A stretch of DNA of 35,280 nt from Bifidobacterium cuniculi (GCF_000741575.1 NZ_JGYV01000028.1:1-35280); one strand, 5' to 3'; positions 1 through 9,195 are shown, counted from the first letter of the stretch. Notes: generated from the sequence alone by a model not told the origin. Translations and numbers: made by a program.

Positions 1-100
1 GGGCACCGGGTTGAAGAACCGTGAGTTCTTCAACCCGGTGCCCGCTTTAATTCGCGTTTCACCCCCGTCCGAGTGCCCGCTTTAATTCGGGAAAGACCCC
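1..100. repeat. 35-bp-period repeat array, left window edge
   Basis: Two copies of the core CCCGCTTTAA begin at 41 and 76, exactly 35 bases apart, each preceded by GTG. The first belongs to a perfect hairpin with 19-base arms (1-19 and 25-43) and a 5-base loop, whose inner part is TTGAAGAAC/GTTCTTCAA. The unit starting at 76 runs to the stop codon of the cation transporter gene at 106. The same core recurs at 2854-2981, 4633-4910 and 35165-35280. The array probably continues to the left, because position 1 falls inside an inverted unit. Confidence 0.85.
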
Positions 101-105
101 AACGA

Positions 106-1011
106 CTACTCGAACACCCAGTCCACGTTCACGATGTGCAGCTTGGGGGCCAGCGCCTCCTGGATGGCGTTCCTGGCATTGACCAGGTCGTCGACCTTCA
201 CGCTGTCGCCGGTGCCGTTGACGATGATGTCGACGTCGAAGTTCATGCCGGTCTTGAAGACGTGGATCTGCTGCACTTCCACGCTGGAGGGGATCAGCTT
301 GCGCACGTGGCCCTCCACGAAGGCGTCGATCTCCTCGTCGTCGTGCACGCCGCCCACGAGCTCCACGAAGGCGTCGCGCAGCACGTCGAAGGGCTCCTTG
401 ATCGTCAGGGCCACGATGATCGTGGTGATGAAGAAGTCACCCGTGTAGTGCAGGAAGTCGAGCGAGGTGCCCATCGGCAGGAAGTACAGGAGCACGGCCA
501 CGATGCCGATGCCCAGCGAGATCATGCCATCGATCCACGTGCCGTTCGCCTCGGCGCGCAACATGGTGCTCGCGTTGCCGATCGCCTTGTTGCGCGCGCG
601 GTAGTAGCCCACGAGGATCAGGCACACCGCCACCGCGGCGATCTGGTAGATGACCACGGGCCCGAACTCCATGGGTTCGCCGATGTGGAAAACGAAGTAG
701 TCGATGGCCACCTGCAGCACGTCGAGGAAGGAGAACAGGAGCAGACCGATGGTGAACACGGCCTTGCAGATCGCGTAGATCGGCTCCAGGGCGAACATGC
801 CGTTGGGGTAACGGTCCGAGGTGACGACGGTCTTCTTCGACAGGTACGCGGCAACGGCGCCGGAGATCACGGAGATGACGGTGAAGGCGGCGTCGAGGAA
901 CATCGCCTTGAGGCCGGTCACGAAGAACACGACAAAGCCGGCGATGGCCATGATGATGTTGACGACGATGCCGACGACGAGCGCCTGTCGTTCTATTTTC
1001 TTCTGGTTCAT
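106..1011 (-). CDS. Cation diffusion facilitator (CDF) family transporter
   Basis: This 301-residue protein is predicted to export divalent metal cations (Zn, Mn, Fe or Co class) across the cytoplasmic membrane by proton antiport. It has about six hydrophobic segments: near residues 12-32, 38-58, 80-100, 120-136, 158-178 and a weaker one around 185-202. An acidic residue in segment two (FLDAAF) and the Asp in segment five (NGTWIDGMIS) sit where CDF proteins bind metal. The soluble C-terminal domain (about 205-301, with VQQIHVFKTGMNFDVDIIV) matches the CDF cytoplasmic dimerisation fold. A partial ribosome site (GGAAG) lies just before the ATG at 1011. The gene is divergent from ffh. The metal cannot be read from sequence. 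The family is clear; the subfamily is not. Confidence 0.85.
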   Translation of the reverse strand: MNQKKIERQALVVGIVVNIIMAIAGFVVFFVTGLKAMFLDAAFTVISVISGAVAAYLSKKTVVTSDRYPNGMFALEPIYAICKAVFTIGLLLFSFLDVLQVAIDYFVFHIGEPMEFGPVVIYQIAAVAVCLILVGYYRARNKAIGNASTMLRAEANGTWIDGMISLGIGIVAVLLYFLPMGTSLDFLHYTGDFFITTIIVALTIKEPFDVLRDAFVELVGGVHDDEEIDAFVEGHVRKLIPSSVEVQQIHVFKTGMNFDVDIIVNGTGDSVKVDDLVNARNAIQEALAPKLHIVNVDWVFE

Positions 1012-1171
1012 GGCTTCCAGCTTAGCCGTGGCGTGCAGGGCGCGCCGCGTTTGTCAGCCCATAGCGGGGCATGGGGCGTGCCGTGCGGGCCGATTTCCCC
1101 CGGAGCGCATCCCGGACCTCTCGCCCGCCCGTCCACGCTATGCCGGGGCGCCGGTTTTCCCCCTCGCCTAC

Positions 1172-1177
1172 TAGACT
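1172..1177 (+). promoter_or_regulatory. Candidate -10 box for a leaderless ffh transcript
   Basis: TAGACT ends 10 bases before the ATG at 1188. No Shine-Dalgarno sequence is visible between them and no clear -35 box is seen. Transcription would start at or next to the ATG, giving a leaderless message. This is inference from spacing only. Confidence 0.35.
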
Positions 1178-1187
1178 TGACCGCATT

Positions 1188-2804
1188 ATGGCAGCTTTCA
1201 GTTCTTTGACAGACAGGCTCTCGAATGCGTTCAAGCATCTGAAGAGCAAAGGCAAACTTTCCGAGGCGGACATCGACGGCACCATCCGTGAAATCCGCCG
1301 CGCACTGCTCGACGCGGACGTCTCGCTCGAGGTCGTGCGTTCCTTCACCGCGCGCGTGCGCGAGCGCGCGCTCGGCGCCGAGGTCTCCGAGGCGCTCAAC
1401 CCCGCGCAGCAGGTCGTCAAGATCGTCAACGACGAGTTGACGGGCATCCTCGGCCAGGGCGTCGACCGTCCGCTCAACTTCGCGAAGAACCCGCCGACGA
1501 TCATCATGCTCGCCGGCCTGCAGGGCGCCGGCAAGACGACGCTGGCGGGCAAGCTCGGCTACTGGCTCAAGGACGCGGGCCACACGCCGCTGCTCGTGGC
1601 GGCCGACCTGCAGCGGCCGAACGCGGTCACGCAGCTCGAGGTCGTCGGCGAGCGCGCCGGCGTACCGGTGTACGCGCCTCAGAAGGGCGTGCAGTCGGCG
1701 GGCGGCCAGGAGGTCGTCTCCCCGGGCCAGTCGGTGGGCGACCCGGTGAAGGTGGCGCGTGACTCGATCGACTATGCCCGCCAGAAGCTCTACGACACGG
1801 TGATCATCGATACCGCGGGCCGCCTGGGCGTCGACGAGGAGCTCATGAAGCAAGCGCGCGACATCCGCGACGCCGTGCAGCCCAACGAGATCCTCTTCGT
1901 GATCGACGCGATGATCGGCCAGGATGCGGTACGCACGGCGCAGGCCTTCGACGAGGGCGTGGACTTCACGGGCGTGGTGCTCTCCAAGCTCGACGGTGAC
2001 GCGCGCGGCGGTGCGGCGCTGTCCGTGGCGTCCGTGACCGGCAAGCCGATCCTCTTCGCCTCCAACGGCGAGGGGCTGAAGGACTTCGAGGTCTTCCACC
2101 CGGACCGCATGGCGTCGCGCATCCTGGACATGGGCGACATCCTGACGCTGATCGAGCAGGCGCAGCGCGAGTTCGACGAGGAGCAGACCCGCAAGGCCGC
2201 CGAGCGCATGGCGGAGGGCAGTTTCGGCCTGGACGACTTCCTCGAGCAGCTGCAGCAGGTGCGCAAGCTGGGGTCGATGAAGTCGCTGCTGGGCATGATC
2301 CCGGGCATGGCGCAGCACCGCCAGGCGCTGGAGCAGTTCGACGAGCGCGAGGTGGACCGTACGCAGGCAATCATCCAGTCGATGACGCCGGAGGAGCGGC
2401 GCAACCCGAAGATCATCGACGGTTCGCGCCGTGCGCGCATCGCCTATGGTGCCGGCGTGACGGTGTCCGCGGTCAACGGTTTGCTGCAGCGTTTCGACCA
2501 GGCGGCGAAGATGATGAAGCGCATGACGAACAAGGCCGGCATCGGCGGCATGATGGGCGGTCCCGGCGGCTCGAAGAAGAAGGGCAAGAAGGGCGGCAAG
2601 AAGAAGGGTTCGAAGTCCGGCAACCCGATGAAGCGCGAGGCCGAGGAGAAGGCATTGCGCCAGCGTCTGGGCGGCAACGGCAGCGGTTCCGCCTTCGCGA
2701 AGAAGACGCAGAACCCCGCCCTGCCCGCCGGCCTGGAAGACATGCTCGGCAGCCAGGAGCTCCCCCCGAACCTCGGCCAGGGCCTCGGCGGCCTGCTGGG
2801 CTGA
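1188..2804 (+). CDS. ffh: Signal recognition particle protein Ffh (SRP54)
   Basis: Ffh is the GTPase subunit of the signal recognition particle. It binds 4.5S RNA and signal sequences on ribosomes and docks on FtsY to deliver membrane and secreted proteins. The N domain covers about residues 1-95. The G domain begins with the P-loop GLQGAGKTTLAGK at about 110 and contains DTAGRLG and SKLDGDARGG. A short acidic/Gly/Ser insertion (about 165-185) sits in the G domain. The Met-rich M domain starts near 300 and includes SMTPEERRNP. It ends in a Gly/Lys-rich tail (GGSKKKGKKGG). The reading frame stays open upstream to 1071, but family alignment begins at MAAFSSLTDRL, so ATG 1188 is chosen (538 residues). 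The gene is followed by a large hairpin at 2854-2981 that could end transcription. 4.5S RNA is not seen in the window. Confidence 0.97.
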   Translation: MAAFSSLTDRLSNAFKHLKSKGKLSEADIDGTIREIRRALLDADVSLEVVRSFTARVRERALGAEVSEALNPAQQVVKIVNDELTGILGQGVDRPLNFAKNPPTIIMLAGLQGAGKTTLAGKLGYWLKDAGHTPLLVAADLQRPNAVTQLEVVGERAGVPVYAPQKGVQSAGGQEVVSPGQSVGDPVKVARDSIDYARQKLYDTVIIDTAGRLGVDEELMKQARDIRDAVQPNEILFVIDAMIGQDAVRTAQAFDEGVDFTGVVLSKLDGDARGGAALSVASVTGKPILFASNGEGLKDFEVFHPDRMASRILDMGDILTLIEQAQREFDEEQTRKAAERMAEGSFGLDDFLEQLQQVRKLGSMKSLLGMIPGMAQHRQALEQFDEREVDRTQAIIQSMTPEERRNPKIIDGSRRARIAYGAGVTVSAVNGLLQRFDQAAKMMKRMTNKAGIGGMMGGPGGSKKKGKKGGKKKGSKSGNPMKREAEEKALRQRLGGNGSGSAFAKKTQNPALPAGLEDMLGSQELPPNLGQGLGGLLG

Positions 2805-2853
2805 CCTTTCGCGGCGATCCGTTCCACCCTGTGGTTTCCCGTGGTCCTGTGCA

Positions 2854-2981
2854 CTTAAAGCGGGCACCCGGACGGCGGTGATTTCCCGGTTAAAGCGGGC
2901 ACCCGCTTGGGGCGTTTCCGCACTTAAAGCGGGTGCCCGCTTTAACCGGGAAATCACCGCCGTCCGGGTGCCCGCTTTAAG
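2854..2981. repeat. Long perfect inverted repeat made of 35-bp-period units
   Basis: Arms 2854-2908 and 2927-2981 are perfectly complementary over 55 bases, with an 18-base loop. Each arm holds the core TTAAAGCGGGCACCCG or its complement, spaced by 35 (2855 and 2890 on one side; complement cores ending at 2945 and 2980 on the other). At the centre two cores meet head to head at 2924-2945. The hairpin sits 50 bases after the ffh stop. It may act as a terminator, a mobile REP-like element, or both; there is no strong T-run. Confidence 0.9.
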
Positions 2982-3036
2982 GTTTTCGGGCTACCCCGGG
3001 CTCATCCCCAGATACGACATATTCCGACGATTGACG

Positions 3037-3338
3037 CTAGGTGCATAGCACTACCAGCGCAATCAACGCGAATTTTCCTCGCTCTTCCCAAAATGTCCAA
3101 ATAGGCACAGTCTTCGAATCCTGCCGCAACTGCATGCTTCGCAAAGCCACCCATAGGAGCACGCATGATGTCGGCTGCCATACGACATAAGCGCCAAGCA
3201 ACGTCCATGCAGACGCGCCTGGCATCGAACGCAGTATCAGCCACGCCGGCGCAACCATCACGCAACACAGCACCGGCATGGCAGTCAAATGGCGTTCAAC
3301 CATCCATCGAGGAACACGACTCCCAGCCAAGCAATCAT
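3037..3338 (-). pseudogene. Possible broken small membrane-protein gene
   Basis: On the minus strand a perfect AGGAGG lies 6 bases before an ATG at 3338. That frame encodes a hydrophobic start (MIAWLGVVFLDGW) but stops after 17 codons, at 3285. A second frame, open from 3330 to 3037, carries on with clear membrane-type segments (AMPVLCCVMVAPAWLIL, TLLGAYVVW, CVLLWVALRS, FALIALVVLC). Joining the two by a frameshift gives a polytopic protein of about 95-100 residues. I do not recognise the family. Base composition here is less GC-rich than in neighbouring genes. It is divergent from the EEP-domain gene. It could be a chance open frame; the ribosome site plus continuous hydrophobic pattern argue otherwise. 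Confidence 0.35.
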
Positions 3339-3435
3339 CAGCAGCCTCCTCATCTTGCCGCAGCAGTCACCACAATGCCGTGCCGGTGGTACATTCGCAA
3401 CAGTACTTCACCGTCCACTTGCCGAAAGGACCACA

Positions 3436-4566
3436 TTGCTCATTGCACTTTGGGGCATCCTCATCGTCCTCATGGCGTGGCTGGCGCTCACCGAGCTGCC
3501 GGCCGGCTGGGACGGCCACTATCCCTGGCCGTTCCTCATCGCGCTCACGCCGTTCCTGTGGATCGGCTTCGCCGTGGTCGGCGTCGTCGGGCTGTGCGTG
3601 CACGAGTGGGCCTTCGCGGGCTGCGCGGCGGTGGCGTTGGTCGCGTCGCTGCTGCGCAAGACGTCGTATTACCTCACCGACCTCAAGGCGCCGAACACGG
3701 CGGCGGCACTGGCCAGGCACCTGCAGGAGCGCAAACAGGACGCCGCACAGCCTCCCGCACGTGACCTGTCGCGCCTCGACGACGCCCACGACGGCCGCTT
3801 CCGCGTGATGACGCTCAACTGTCGCTTCGGCAACGCCGACGCCGCCGAGATCGTCACGATGGTGCGCGAGCAGGACATCGCCGTGCTCGCCCTGCAGGAG
3901 TGCTCTCCCGAGCTCATCGAGCGGCTCGACGCAAATGGCCTCAAGGAACTGCTGCCCTACCGGCAGCTAGGCGACCCGCAACCGAACGACAACGGCGGCT
4001 TCAACGGTGTATGGCTGCGCGTGGAGCCGAATCAGAGCACGCCGACGGGCTGTCCGATCCCCGCGGCCGATGTGCCGACGGTGACGCTGCCGCTGAGTTC
4101 GACGCGCGACATCGTCTTCGCCTCCGCGCACCCGAAGTCGCCGCAGCGCAGTTGCCGCGAATGGTCACGGGGCATCATCGGGCTGCGCGCGCTGGCTACG
4201 GCGGACGCCGACGACGAGCATGAGCGCATCGCCGTGGTCATGGGAGACCTCAACTCGAGCATCCCCCACCCGAGCTTCCGCAAGCTGCTCGCCGGCGGCT
4301 TCCACGATGCCGCGCTCGACGAGGCCGCCGGGCAGCACACGACCTTCCCGTCATGGCTGCCGTGGCCGCGCATCGTGCTCGACCACGTGCTGTTCACCGA
4401 CCACCTGCGCGCCTCGCAGGTGCGGTCCGTGAAGGTGACCGGCAGCGACCACCTGGCCCTGCTGGCCACGCTGACGATCGAGCGGCGCAGCGAGCCCGCC
4501 AACCCGGCCGCCCGCGAATCGTGGCCGGAATCCCTGCCGCCGATCCGGCGCAAGGAACGGGCATAG
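3436..4566 (+). CDS. Membrane-anchored endonuclease/exonuclease/phosphatase (EEP) family protein
   Basis: This is a metal-dependent phosphodiesterase/nuclease-fold protein of unknown substrate. From the TTG start chosen (376 residues) it opens with hydrophobic segments at about 1-22 and 32-72, followed by a soluble EEP domain from about 125. Catalytic signatures are present: TLNCRFGNAD, the Mg-binding Glu of LQEC, the Asp and Asn of GDLNS, and the terminal GSDH. The catalytic domain probably faces outside, as in other bacterial membrane EEP proteins. The frame is open back to ATG 3289, but that ATG has no ribosome site and the extra 49 residues are low in GC and lack character. GAAAGGA lies 5 bases before TTG 3436. 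The gene stands alone between two repeat arrays and converges on lacZ. Family is sure; start and substrate are not. Confidence 0.8.
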   Translation: MLIALWGILIVLMAWLALTELPAGWDGHYPWPFLIALTPFLWIGFAVVGVVGLCVHEWAFAGCAAVALVASLLRKTSYYLTDLKAPNTAAALARHLQERKQDAAQPPARDLSRLDDAHDGRFRVMTLNCRFGNADAAEIVTMVREQDIAVLALQECSPELIERLDANGLKELLPYRQLGDPQPNDNGGFNGVWLRVEPNQSTPTGCPIPAADVPTVTLPLSSTRDIVFASAHPKSPQRSCREWSRGIIGLRALATADADDEHERIAVVMGDLNSSIPHPSFRKLLAGGFHDAALDEAAGQHTTFPSWLPWPRIVLDHVLFTDHLRASQVRSVKVTGSDHLALLATLTIERRSEPANPAARESWPESLPPIRRKERA

Positions 4567-4948
4567 GGCGTGCAGGTATTCGTGCGGCCGTGACCGTGGA
4601 ACGTGTGTGCCACGTTGGGGCGGACACTCGGATGCCCCATCTCACTTAAAGCGGGCAGTGGGATATGACAGTGCAATTGGTTTCAGAGAGTCGTTTCGGG
4701 TGGTTCGACCGATGGCCGTGATCCGAAGCCAAACTCACCATCACCGGCCGGCGGCCGCCCTGATTCAGGAACCATCCGAGTCGGGTATCCGTTGTTCGGG
4801 AAAGGCCCGCAATCGGGTGCCCGCCTTAAGTGAGGAAACACCCTCGTCCCACTGCCCGCTTTAAGTGAGATGGGGCACTCAATCGGGTGCCCGCTTTAAT
4901 GCAGTAAATACTCGGGTCGGAGGACCGCAAACTCACAGAACCTCACGA
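4567..4948. repeat. Intergenic repeat region with 35-bp-period array and 31-bp inverted repeat
   Basis: This gap between the convergent EEP and lacZ genes holds no convincing gene. Complement-orientation cores (CCCGCTTTAA, the first with one change) begin at 4820, 4855 and 4890, exactly 35 apart. A single core in the opposite orientation lies at 4646. The sequence around it, 4633-4663, is a perfect 31-base inverted copy of 4847-4877, with 183 bases between the arms. The inner segment (about 4664-4800) carries no core copy that I can see, apart from a possible decayed unit near 4782. Confidence 0.85.
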
Positions 4949-7900
4949 CTACTGCGGGCGCAGGGTGACGGCGAAACGGAAGGCGGGCTGGTCCAGGCGG
5001 TACTGGGGCAGGAGCTCCGGACCGCAGCTGTTGGAACCGATGCCGCTTTGCCGCCAGTCGACGCACACCACGGTGGCGCCGCCGCGCTCCAGCTGCCAGT
5101 CGTGGGCGGCAGCGGTCATCGCCTCGGCGGTCACGTCGAGGGCCTGGAAGTCGAAGGCATCCCCGTCGCCGCGCAGGACCTGCAGCATCACGCCGTCGCC
5201 GGCGACGCTCGCCCAGTCGCAATCGTGGTGGTTGCCGTTCTCCTGGGGGCGGATCTCGTCCTCGAAGAACGTGGCCGGCGTGCCTTCGAAGATGCCGTGC
5301 CAGCAGGAGCGGTGCTTGTCGACGTAGCTTTCGTTCGGCCCGTAGCCGCAATACACCACGTTGCGCATCCGATCCGGGCACACCATGCGGATGCCGAAGC
5401 GCGGCAGGAAGGGGAATTCCGTGTCGCGTTCCACGTCCATGGCCAGTTCGAGCGAGCCGTCGGCGTGGACGGTCCACGTGGTGTCGGCGCGGGCGATCGG
5501 CTGCACGGACGGGGCGACCACCGACAGCAGGCATCGGATGCGCACCGCGGTGACCGACGGCTCCGCACTGGCGTCGGCGCCGGTACGCGAAACAGTGCTC
5601 GACGCCACGGCGCGCACGTCCAGGTCGCGTGCGCTGGCCGTCGCATGGTCGTACTGCGCGCGTTGCCATTCGACGCGGATGTTGCGGTCGTTGTCCGTGG
5701 GCGCGCGCCAGATGTCGATGGTCATCGGTTCGCGCAGCAGCGCATGGTTGCGGTAGTTGAGCTCACGGAACAGGCCGGTGCGCCTGTCGAGCACGTAACG
5801 CCAGTCTGTGCCTTCCACCACGATGGCGTCGCTGGTCTCGGACACCTGCACGCTGGCGCCGCGTTCGTCGCCGGCGACCATCTCCTCGTGCTGCTGCGCC
5901 ACCCACTGGTTGGCGCCTTCGCGCACGACGACCTCGTCGAAGCCCAGTTCGAACAGCGGGTCCATGCCCCACATCGCCTCGCGCGTGAGCATGCGCAGGA
6001 CCACATTCACGCGGCCCTCGCCCGCCGTCGCCAGCGCCTCGGACAGGCCAGACAGCGGCACCTCGCCCTCCCCGTGCGGCTCGATGGTGAGCGCCCGCAT
6101 CGTCTCCCCGTCGTCGCACAGCCGGTACGCCAGGAGCCGGCCGTCCTCGTAGAGTTCCCACATGGGCACCGCGAGCTCGTCCAGGGTGAGGAAGTCGCAG
6201 TGGTTGCGCAGTGTCACCCGGCCGTCGGCGTAGCCGGTGACGCGCGCGGGGCGGAAGACGTTCTTGAACTCGTCGAGGCCGGAGTGCGGAGTACGTCCCG
6301 GGCTGACCATGCCGTCGACGCAGAAGTTGCCGTCGTTGAGCCAGTCGCCGAAGTCGCCGCCGTACAGGTACTTGCGCCGGCCGCCATGGGCGGTGCGGCC
6401 GGCGTCGACGGCGTGGTCGGCCCACTCCCACACGTAGCCGCCGACGAGCCCGGGGTGGCGTTCGATGGCCTGGAAGTAGTCCTCGAGGTCGCCGGGGCCG
6501 TTGCCCATGGCGTGGCAGAACTCGCACATGACGTACGGCTTGACCTGCCCGTCGTCACGCCGCCCGTTTTCGCCGGCGGCGCCGTCGGCGGCGGGGATGT
6601 CGCCGCCGTGGGCGAAGTAGTCGTCGATTTCCCTGATCGACGGGTACATGCGCGAGTGCACGTCGAGGTTGCCGTAGTCATGGCGGTCGTGGGCGTCGAC
6701 GTAGCGTGCGCTCTCGTAGTGGGTGAGCCGCTTGCCGTCCGTTTGCTTGACCCAGTCGAGGGCGCGTTCGAAGCCGATGCCGTAGGCGCTTTCGTTGCCC
6801 ATGGACCAGAAGAGCACGCAGCCGTGGTTCTTGTCGCGTTCCACGCACCGGCGGACGCGGTCGAGGATGGCGTCGGCGAACATCTCGCTGTCGGCGATCT
6901 TCTCGTTCCACAGCGCCTGGTTGCGTTCCCAGTCGTCGGCGCGGCGACGGTAGACGTCGCAGGCGCCGTGTGCCTCGATGTCCGCCTCGTCGATCACCAG
7001 GAAGCCGAGCTGTTCGAACAGGTCGTAGAGATGCGGGGCGTTCGGGTAGTGGCTGGTGCGCACGCCGTTGACGTTGTGCTGTTTCATGAGCAGCAGGTCC
7101 TCGCGGAACTGTTCGACGCCGATGGCGTAGCCGGTGCGCGGGTCGGCGTCGTGGCGGTTCATGCCGTGGATGGTGATGGGCCGGCGGTTGAGTTCGATGA
7201 CCTGGTGGATGCCGTCGGGTGCGGTGACGCGCAGGTCGCTGACGGTGAGCAGGCTGGTGACGGCTTCGTCGGGCGTTTCGATGACCAGCCGGTAGCAGTA
7301 CGGGCGTTCGGGATTCCACGGCTGCACGTGGTCGATGGTCAGGTGTGCACTGACGGCGGCTGACTCGCCGTCGGCGGAAGCGGCGCGGGGGTCGAGCCGG
7401 GTGTGGGCGACCGTTTCGCCGTCGGCGTCGAGGATAGTCACGTCGATGGCGTCGGGCAGTCCATGGTCGCCGGCGGCGAAGTCGACGTCGATGCGCGCGC
7501 CGGGGTCGGCCGGGTCGGTGAAATCGACGGCGTCGTGTACGGCGTAGTCGCGGAAGGTGCGCTCGGGGCGCAGGAGCAGGTAGACGTCGCGGAAGATGCC
7601 GCTCATGCGCAGCTTGTCCTGGTCCTCCAGGTAGCTGCCGTCGCACCATTTGAGCACGAGCACGGCGAGCGTGTTCTCGCCGTCCTCCACCAGGTCGGTG
7701 ATGTCGAATTCGCTGGTCGAGTGGCTCACCTGCGAGTAGCCGGCGAGCTCGCCGTTGACCCACACGTAGAAGCAGCTGTCCACGCCCTCGAAGTCGAGCA
7801 GGACGCGCGGGGCGGCCGGGTCGGCTTCGTAGTCGAAGGTGCGGCGGTAGACGGCGCAGGGGTTGTCGTGGGGCACGAAGGGCGGGTCGAAGGGGAAGGG

Positions 7901-8236
7901 GTAGCGGATGTTCGTGTACTGGTGGTGGTCGTAGCCGTGCATCTGCCACGTGCTGGGCACCGGCAGGGTGGCGTAGGCGTCGTCGGGGTTGAAGGCCACG
8001 TCCATGAAGGCGGGCTCGAAGACGGACTGCGCGGCGGCGACCTCGGCGTCGAGGTCATGGATGGACGGGTAGTAGCGGAACTGCCAGTCGCCGCTCAGCA
8101 GTCGGAAGCGGTCGGAGCCCTCGCGGCGCTCGAGCGTGGTGTCCATGGGGCGCGAGGCAGGGATGAAGTAGGCGCGGTCGGGTTCACACCCGACGTGCAG
8201 GGTGGTGGGATCCTCGAAGTATGGCGGGATGAACAT
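4949..8236 (-). CDS. lacZ: Beta-galactosidase, glycoside hydrolase family 2 (LacZ type)
   Basis: This enzyme cleaves terminal beta-galactosides such as lactose or galacto-oligosaccharides in the cytoplasm; there is no signal peptide. At 1095 residues it is close to E. coli LacZ length and has the same domain order: sugar-binding jelly roll (with [17 protein letters not shown]), immunoglobulin-like domain, TIM barrel, second Ig-like domain and C-terminal beta-sandwich. [15 protein letters not shown] marks the barrel entry. The acid/base Glu is in [10 protein letters not shown] (about residue 482) and the nucleophile Glu in [12 protein letters not shown] (about 572). ATG 8236 has AGGGGG 7 bases upstream, so the longer open frame to 8407 is not used. 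No LacI-type regulator or sugar transporter lies beside it. It is divergent from rpsP and separates ffh from the rpsP block. Confidence 0.95.
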   Translation of the reverse strand: MFIPPYFEDPTTLHVGCEPDRAYFIPASRPMDTTLERREGSDRFRLLSGDWQFRYYPSIHDLDAEVAAAQSVFEPAFMDVAFNPDDAYATLPVPSTWQMHGYDHHQYTNIRYPFPFDPPFVPHDNPCAVYRRTFDYEADPAAPRVLLDFEGVDSCFYVWVNGELAGYSQVSHSTSEFDITDLVEDGENTLAVLVLKWCDGSYLEDQDKLRMSGIFRDVYLLLRPERTFRDYAVHDAVDFTDPADPGARIDVDFAAGDHGLPDAIDVTILDADGETVAHTRLDPRAASADGESAAVSAHLTIDHVQPWNPERPYCYRLVIETPDEAVTSLLTVSDLRVTAPDGIHQVIELNRRPITIHGMNRHDADPRTGYAIGVEQFREDLLLMKQHNVNGVRTSHYPNAPHLYDLFEQLGFLVIDEADIEAHGACDVYRRRADDWERNQALWNEKIADSEMFADAILDRVRRCVERDKNHGCVLFWSMGNESAYGIGFERALDWVKQTDGKRLTHYESARYVDAHDRHDYGNLDVHSRMYPSIREIDDYFAHGGDIPAADGAAGENGRRDDGQVKPYVMCEFCHAMGNGPGDLEDYFQAIERHPGLVGGYVWEWADHAVDAGRTAHGGRRKYLYGGDFGDWLNDGNFCVDGMVSPGRTPHSGLDEFKNVFRPARVTGYADGRVTLRNHCDFLTLDELAVPMWELYEDGRLLAYRLCDDGETMRALTIEPHGEGEVPLSGLSEALATAGEGRVNVVLRMLTREAMWGMDPLFELGFDEVVVREGANQWVAQQHEEMVAGDERGASVQVSETSDAIVVEGTDWRYVLDRRTGLFRELNYRNHALLREPMTIDIWRAPTDNDRNIRVEWQRAQYDHATASARDLDVRAVASSTVSRTGADASAEPSVTAVRIRCLLSVVAPSVQPIARADTTWTVHADGSLELAMDVERDTEFPFLPRFGIRMVCPDRMRNVVYCGYGPNESYVDKHRSCWHGIFEGTPATFFEDEIRPQENGNHHDCDWASVAGDGVMLQVLRGDGDAFDFQALDVTAEAMTAAAHDWQLERGGATVVCVDWRQSGIGSNSCGPELLPQYRLDQPAFRFAVTLRPQ

Positions 8237-8320
8237 GGGTGTGCCCCCTGGGTACGGTCTACGACGGCGTGGACGGGTTCCAAGGTACTCGGGGTACGGG
8301 AGATTATCCACACCGCGCCG

Positions 8321-8326
8321 TATACT
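8321..8326 (+). promoter_or_regulatory. Candidate -10 box upstream of the rpsP operon
   Basis: TATACT lies 125 bases before the rpsP start, in the divergent spacer with lacZ. No good -35 box precedes it. If used, the operon would have a leader of over 100 bases. Tentative. Confidence 0.3.
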
Positions 8327-8451
8327 GTTGGGGTTATTTGACGATGCGGGGCCCTCTACTACCGCATGGCCAAGGAACACGTGGGCCAGCGGTCCTGTGC
8401 CCCACACTGGAACGCATGGCGCACACCCCTACAGTTACAAGGAGAGCCATT

Positions 8452-8931
8452 TTGGCAACCAAGATTCGTCTCAAGCGCATGGGCAAGAAGTTCTACGCGG
8501 TGTACCGCGTGGTCATCATGGATTCGCGCACCAAGCGCGATGGCCGTGCCATCGAGGAAATCGGTCTGTACAACCCGAACACCCAGCCGTCGACCATCGA
8601 GATCGACTCCGAGCGCGCTCAGTACTGGCTCGGCGTCGGCGCCCAGCCGACCGACCAGGTGCTCAACCTGCTCAAGATCACCGGCGACTGGCAGAAGTTC
8701 AAGGGCCTCAAGGGCGCTGAAGGCCACCTGAAGACCGCCGAGGCGAAGCCGGATGCGGCCGCCCTCGTCGAGGAAGCCGACACCAAGGCCCAGAAGCTGA
8801 AGGCCGCCAAGGCCGAAGCCGAGCTCAAGGCCAACGAGAACGCCACCGACTCCGACGCCGCTGCCGAGCAGAAGGCCGACGAGAAGGTCGAGTTCGCCGA
8901 CGCCGAAGAGTCCGGCCCGGAATCCGTCTGA
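8452..8931 (+). CDS. rpsP: 30S ribosomal protein bS16
   Basis: bS16 binds 16S rRNA early in small-subunit assembly. The conserved part is residues 1-95 ([41 protein letters not shown]). The remaining part of the 159 residues is a low-complexity Ala/Lys/Glu tail ending in a strongly acidic stretch; bS16 proteins of many bacteria are only 80-90 residues, but long tails occur in actinobacteria. The start is TTG 8452, with AAGGAGA 8 bases before it; the frame is open further upstream but lacks homology there. It leads the block rpsP-khpA-rimM-trmD, with khpA 30 bases downstream. Confidence 0.97.
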   Translation: MATKIRLKRMGKKFYAVYRVVIMDSRTKRDGRAIEEIGLYNPNTQPSTIEIDSERAQYWLGVGAQPTDQVLNLLKITGDWQKFKGLKGAEGHLKTAEAKPDAAALVEEADTKAQKLKAAKAEAELKANENATDSDAAAEQKADEKVEFADAEESGPESV

Positions 8932-8961
8932 TCCCCAAGATCCACCAAGGAGTGAGGCATC

Positions 8962-9195
8962 ATGCTTGCTCAAGCCGTCGAACACCTGATCAAGAACATC
9001 GTCGATTTCCCCGATGACGTTTCCGTCAAGTCCCACGAGAACGCGCGCGGCGAACTCATTCGCGTGCGCGTGAACCCGGAGGACATCGGCCGCGTGATCG
9101 GACGCAACGGCCGTACCGCCAACGCGATCCGTACCGTGGTGCAGGCCATGGCAGACCACAAGGTCCGCGTGGACATCATGGACGTGCGCAAGTGA
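8962..9195 (+). CDS. khpA: KH-domain RNA-binding protein KhpA
   Basis: This 77-residue single KH-domain protein binds RNA non-specifically; in other Gram-positive bacteria KhpA pairs with KhpB/EloR and affects cell division and small-RNA function. The KH signature GRVIGRNGRTANAIRTV (GxxG loop) is at about residues 44-60. AAGGAG sits 10 bases before the ATG. Its stop codon overlaps the rimM start (GTGA at 9192-9195), indicating translational coupling. The position between rpsP and rimM is the normal place for this gene. Confidence 0.95.
   Translation: MLAQAVEHLIKNIVDFPDDVSVKSHENARGELIRVRVNPEDIGRVIGRNGRTANAIRTVVQAMADHKVRVDIMDVRK

Noticed and set aside
3289..3435. N-terminal 49-codon extension of the EEP gene
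   Set aside because: No ribosome site at 3289, composition differs from the rest, and a divergent gene with AGGAGG overlaps it. A longer form cannot be fully excluded.
4865..7363. Long plus-strand open frame opposite lacZ
   Set aside because: It is an antisense shadow of the GC-rich lacZ gene: His/Val/Ala-rich translation, no family motif, no ribosome site.
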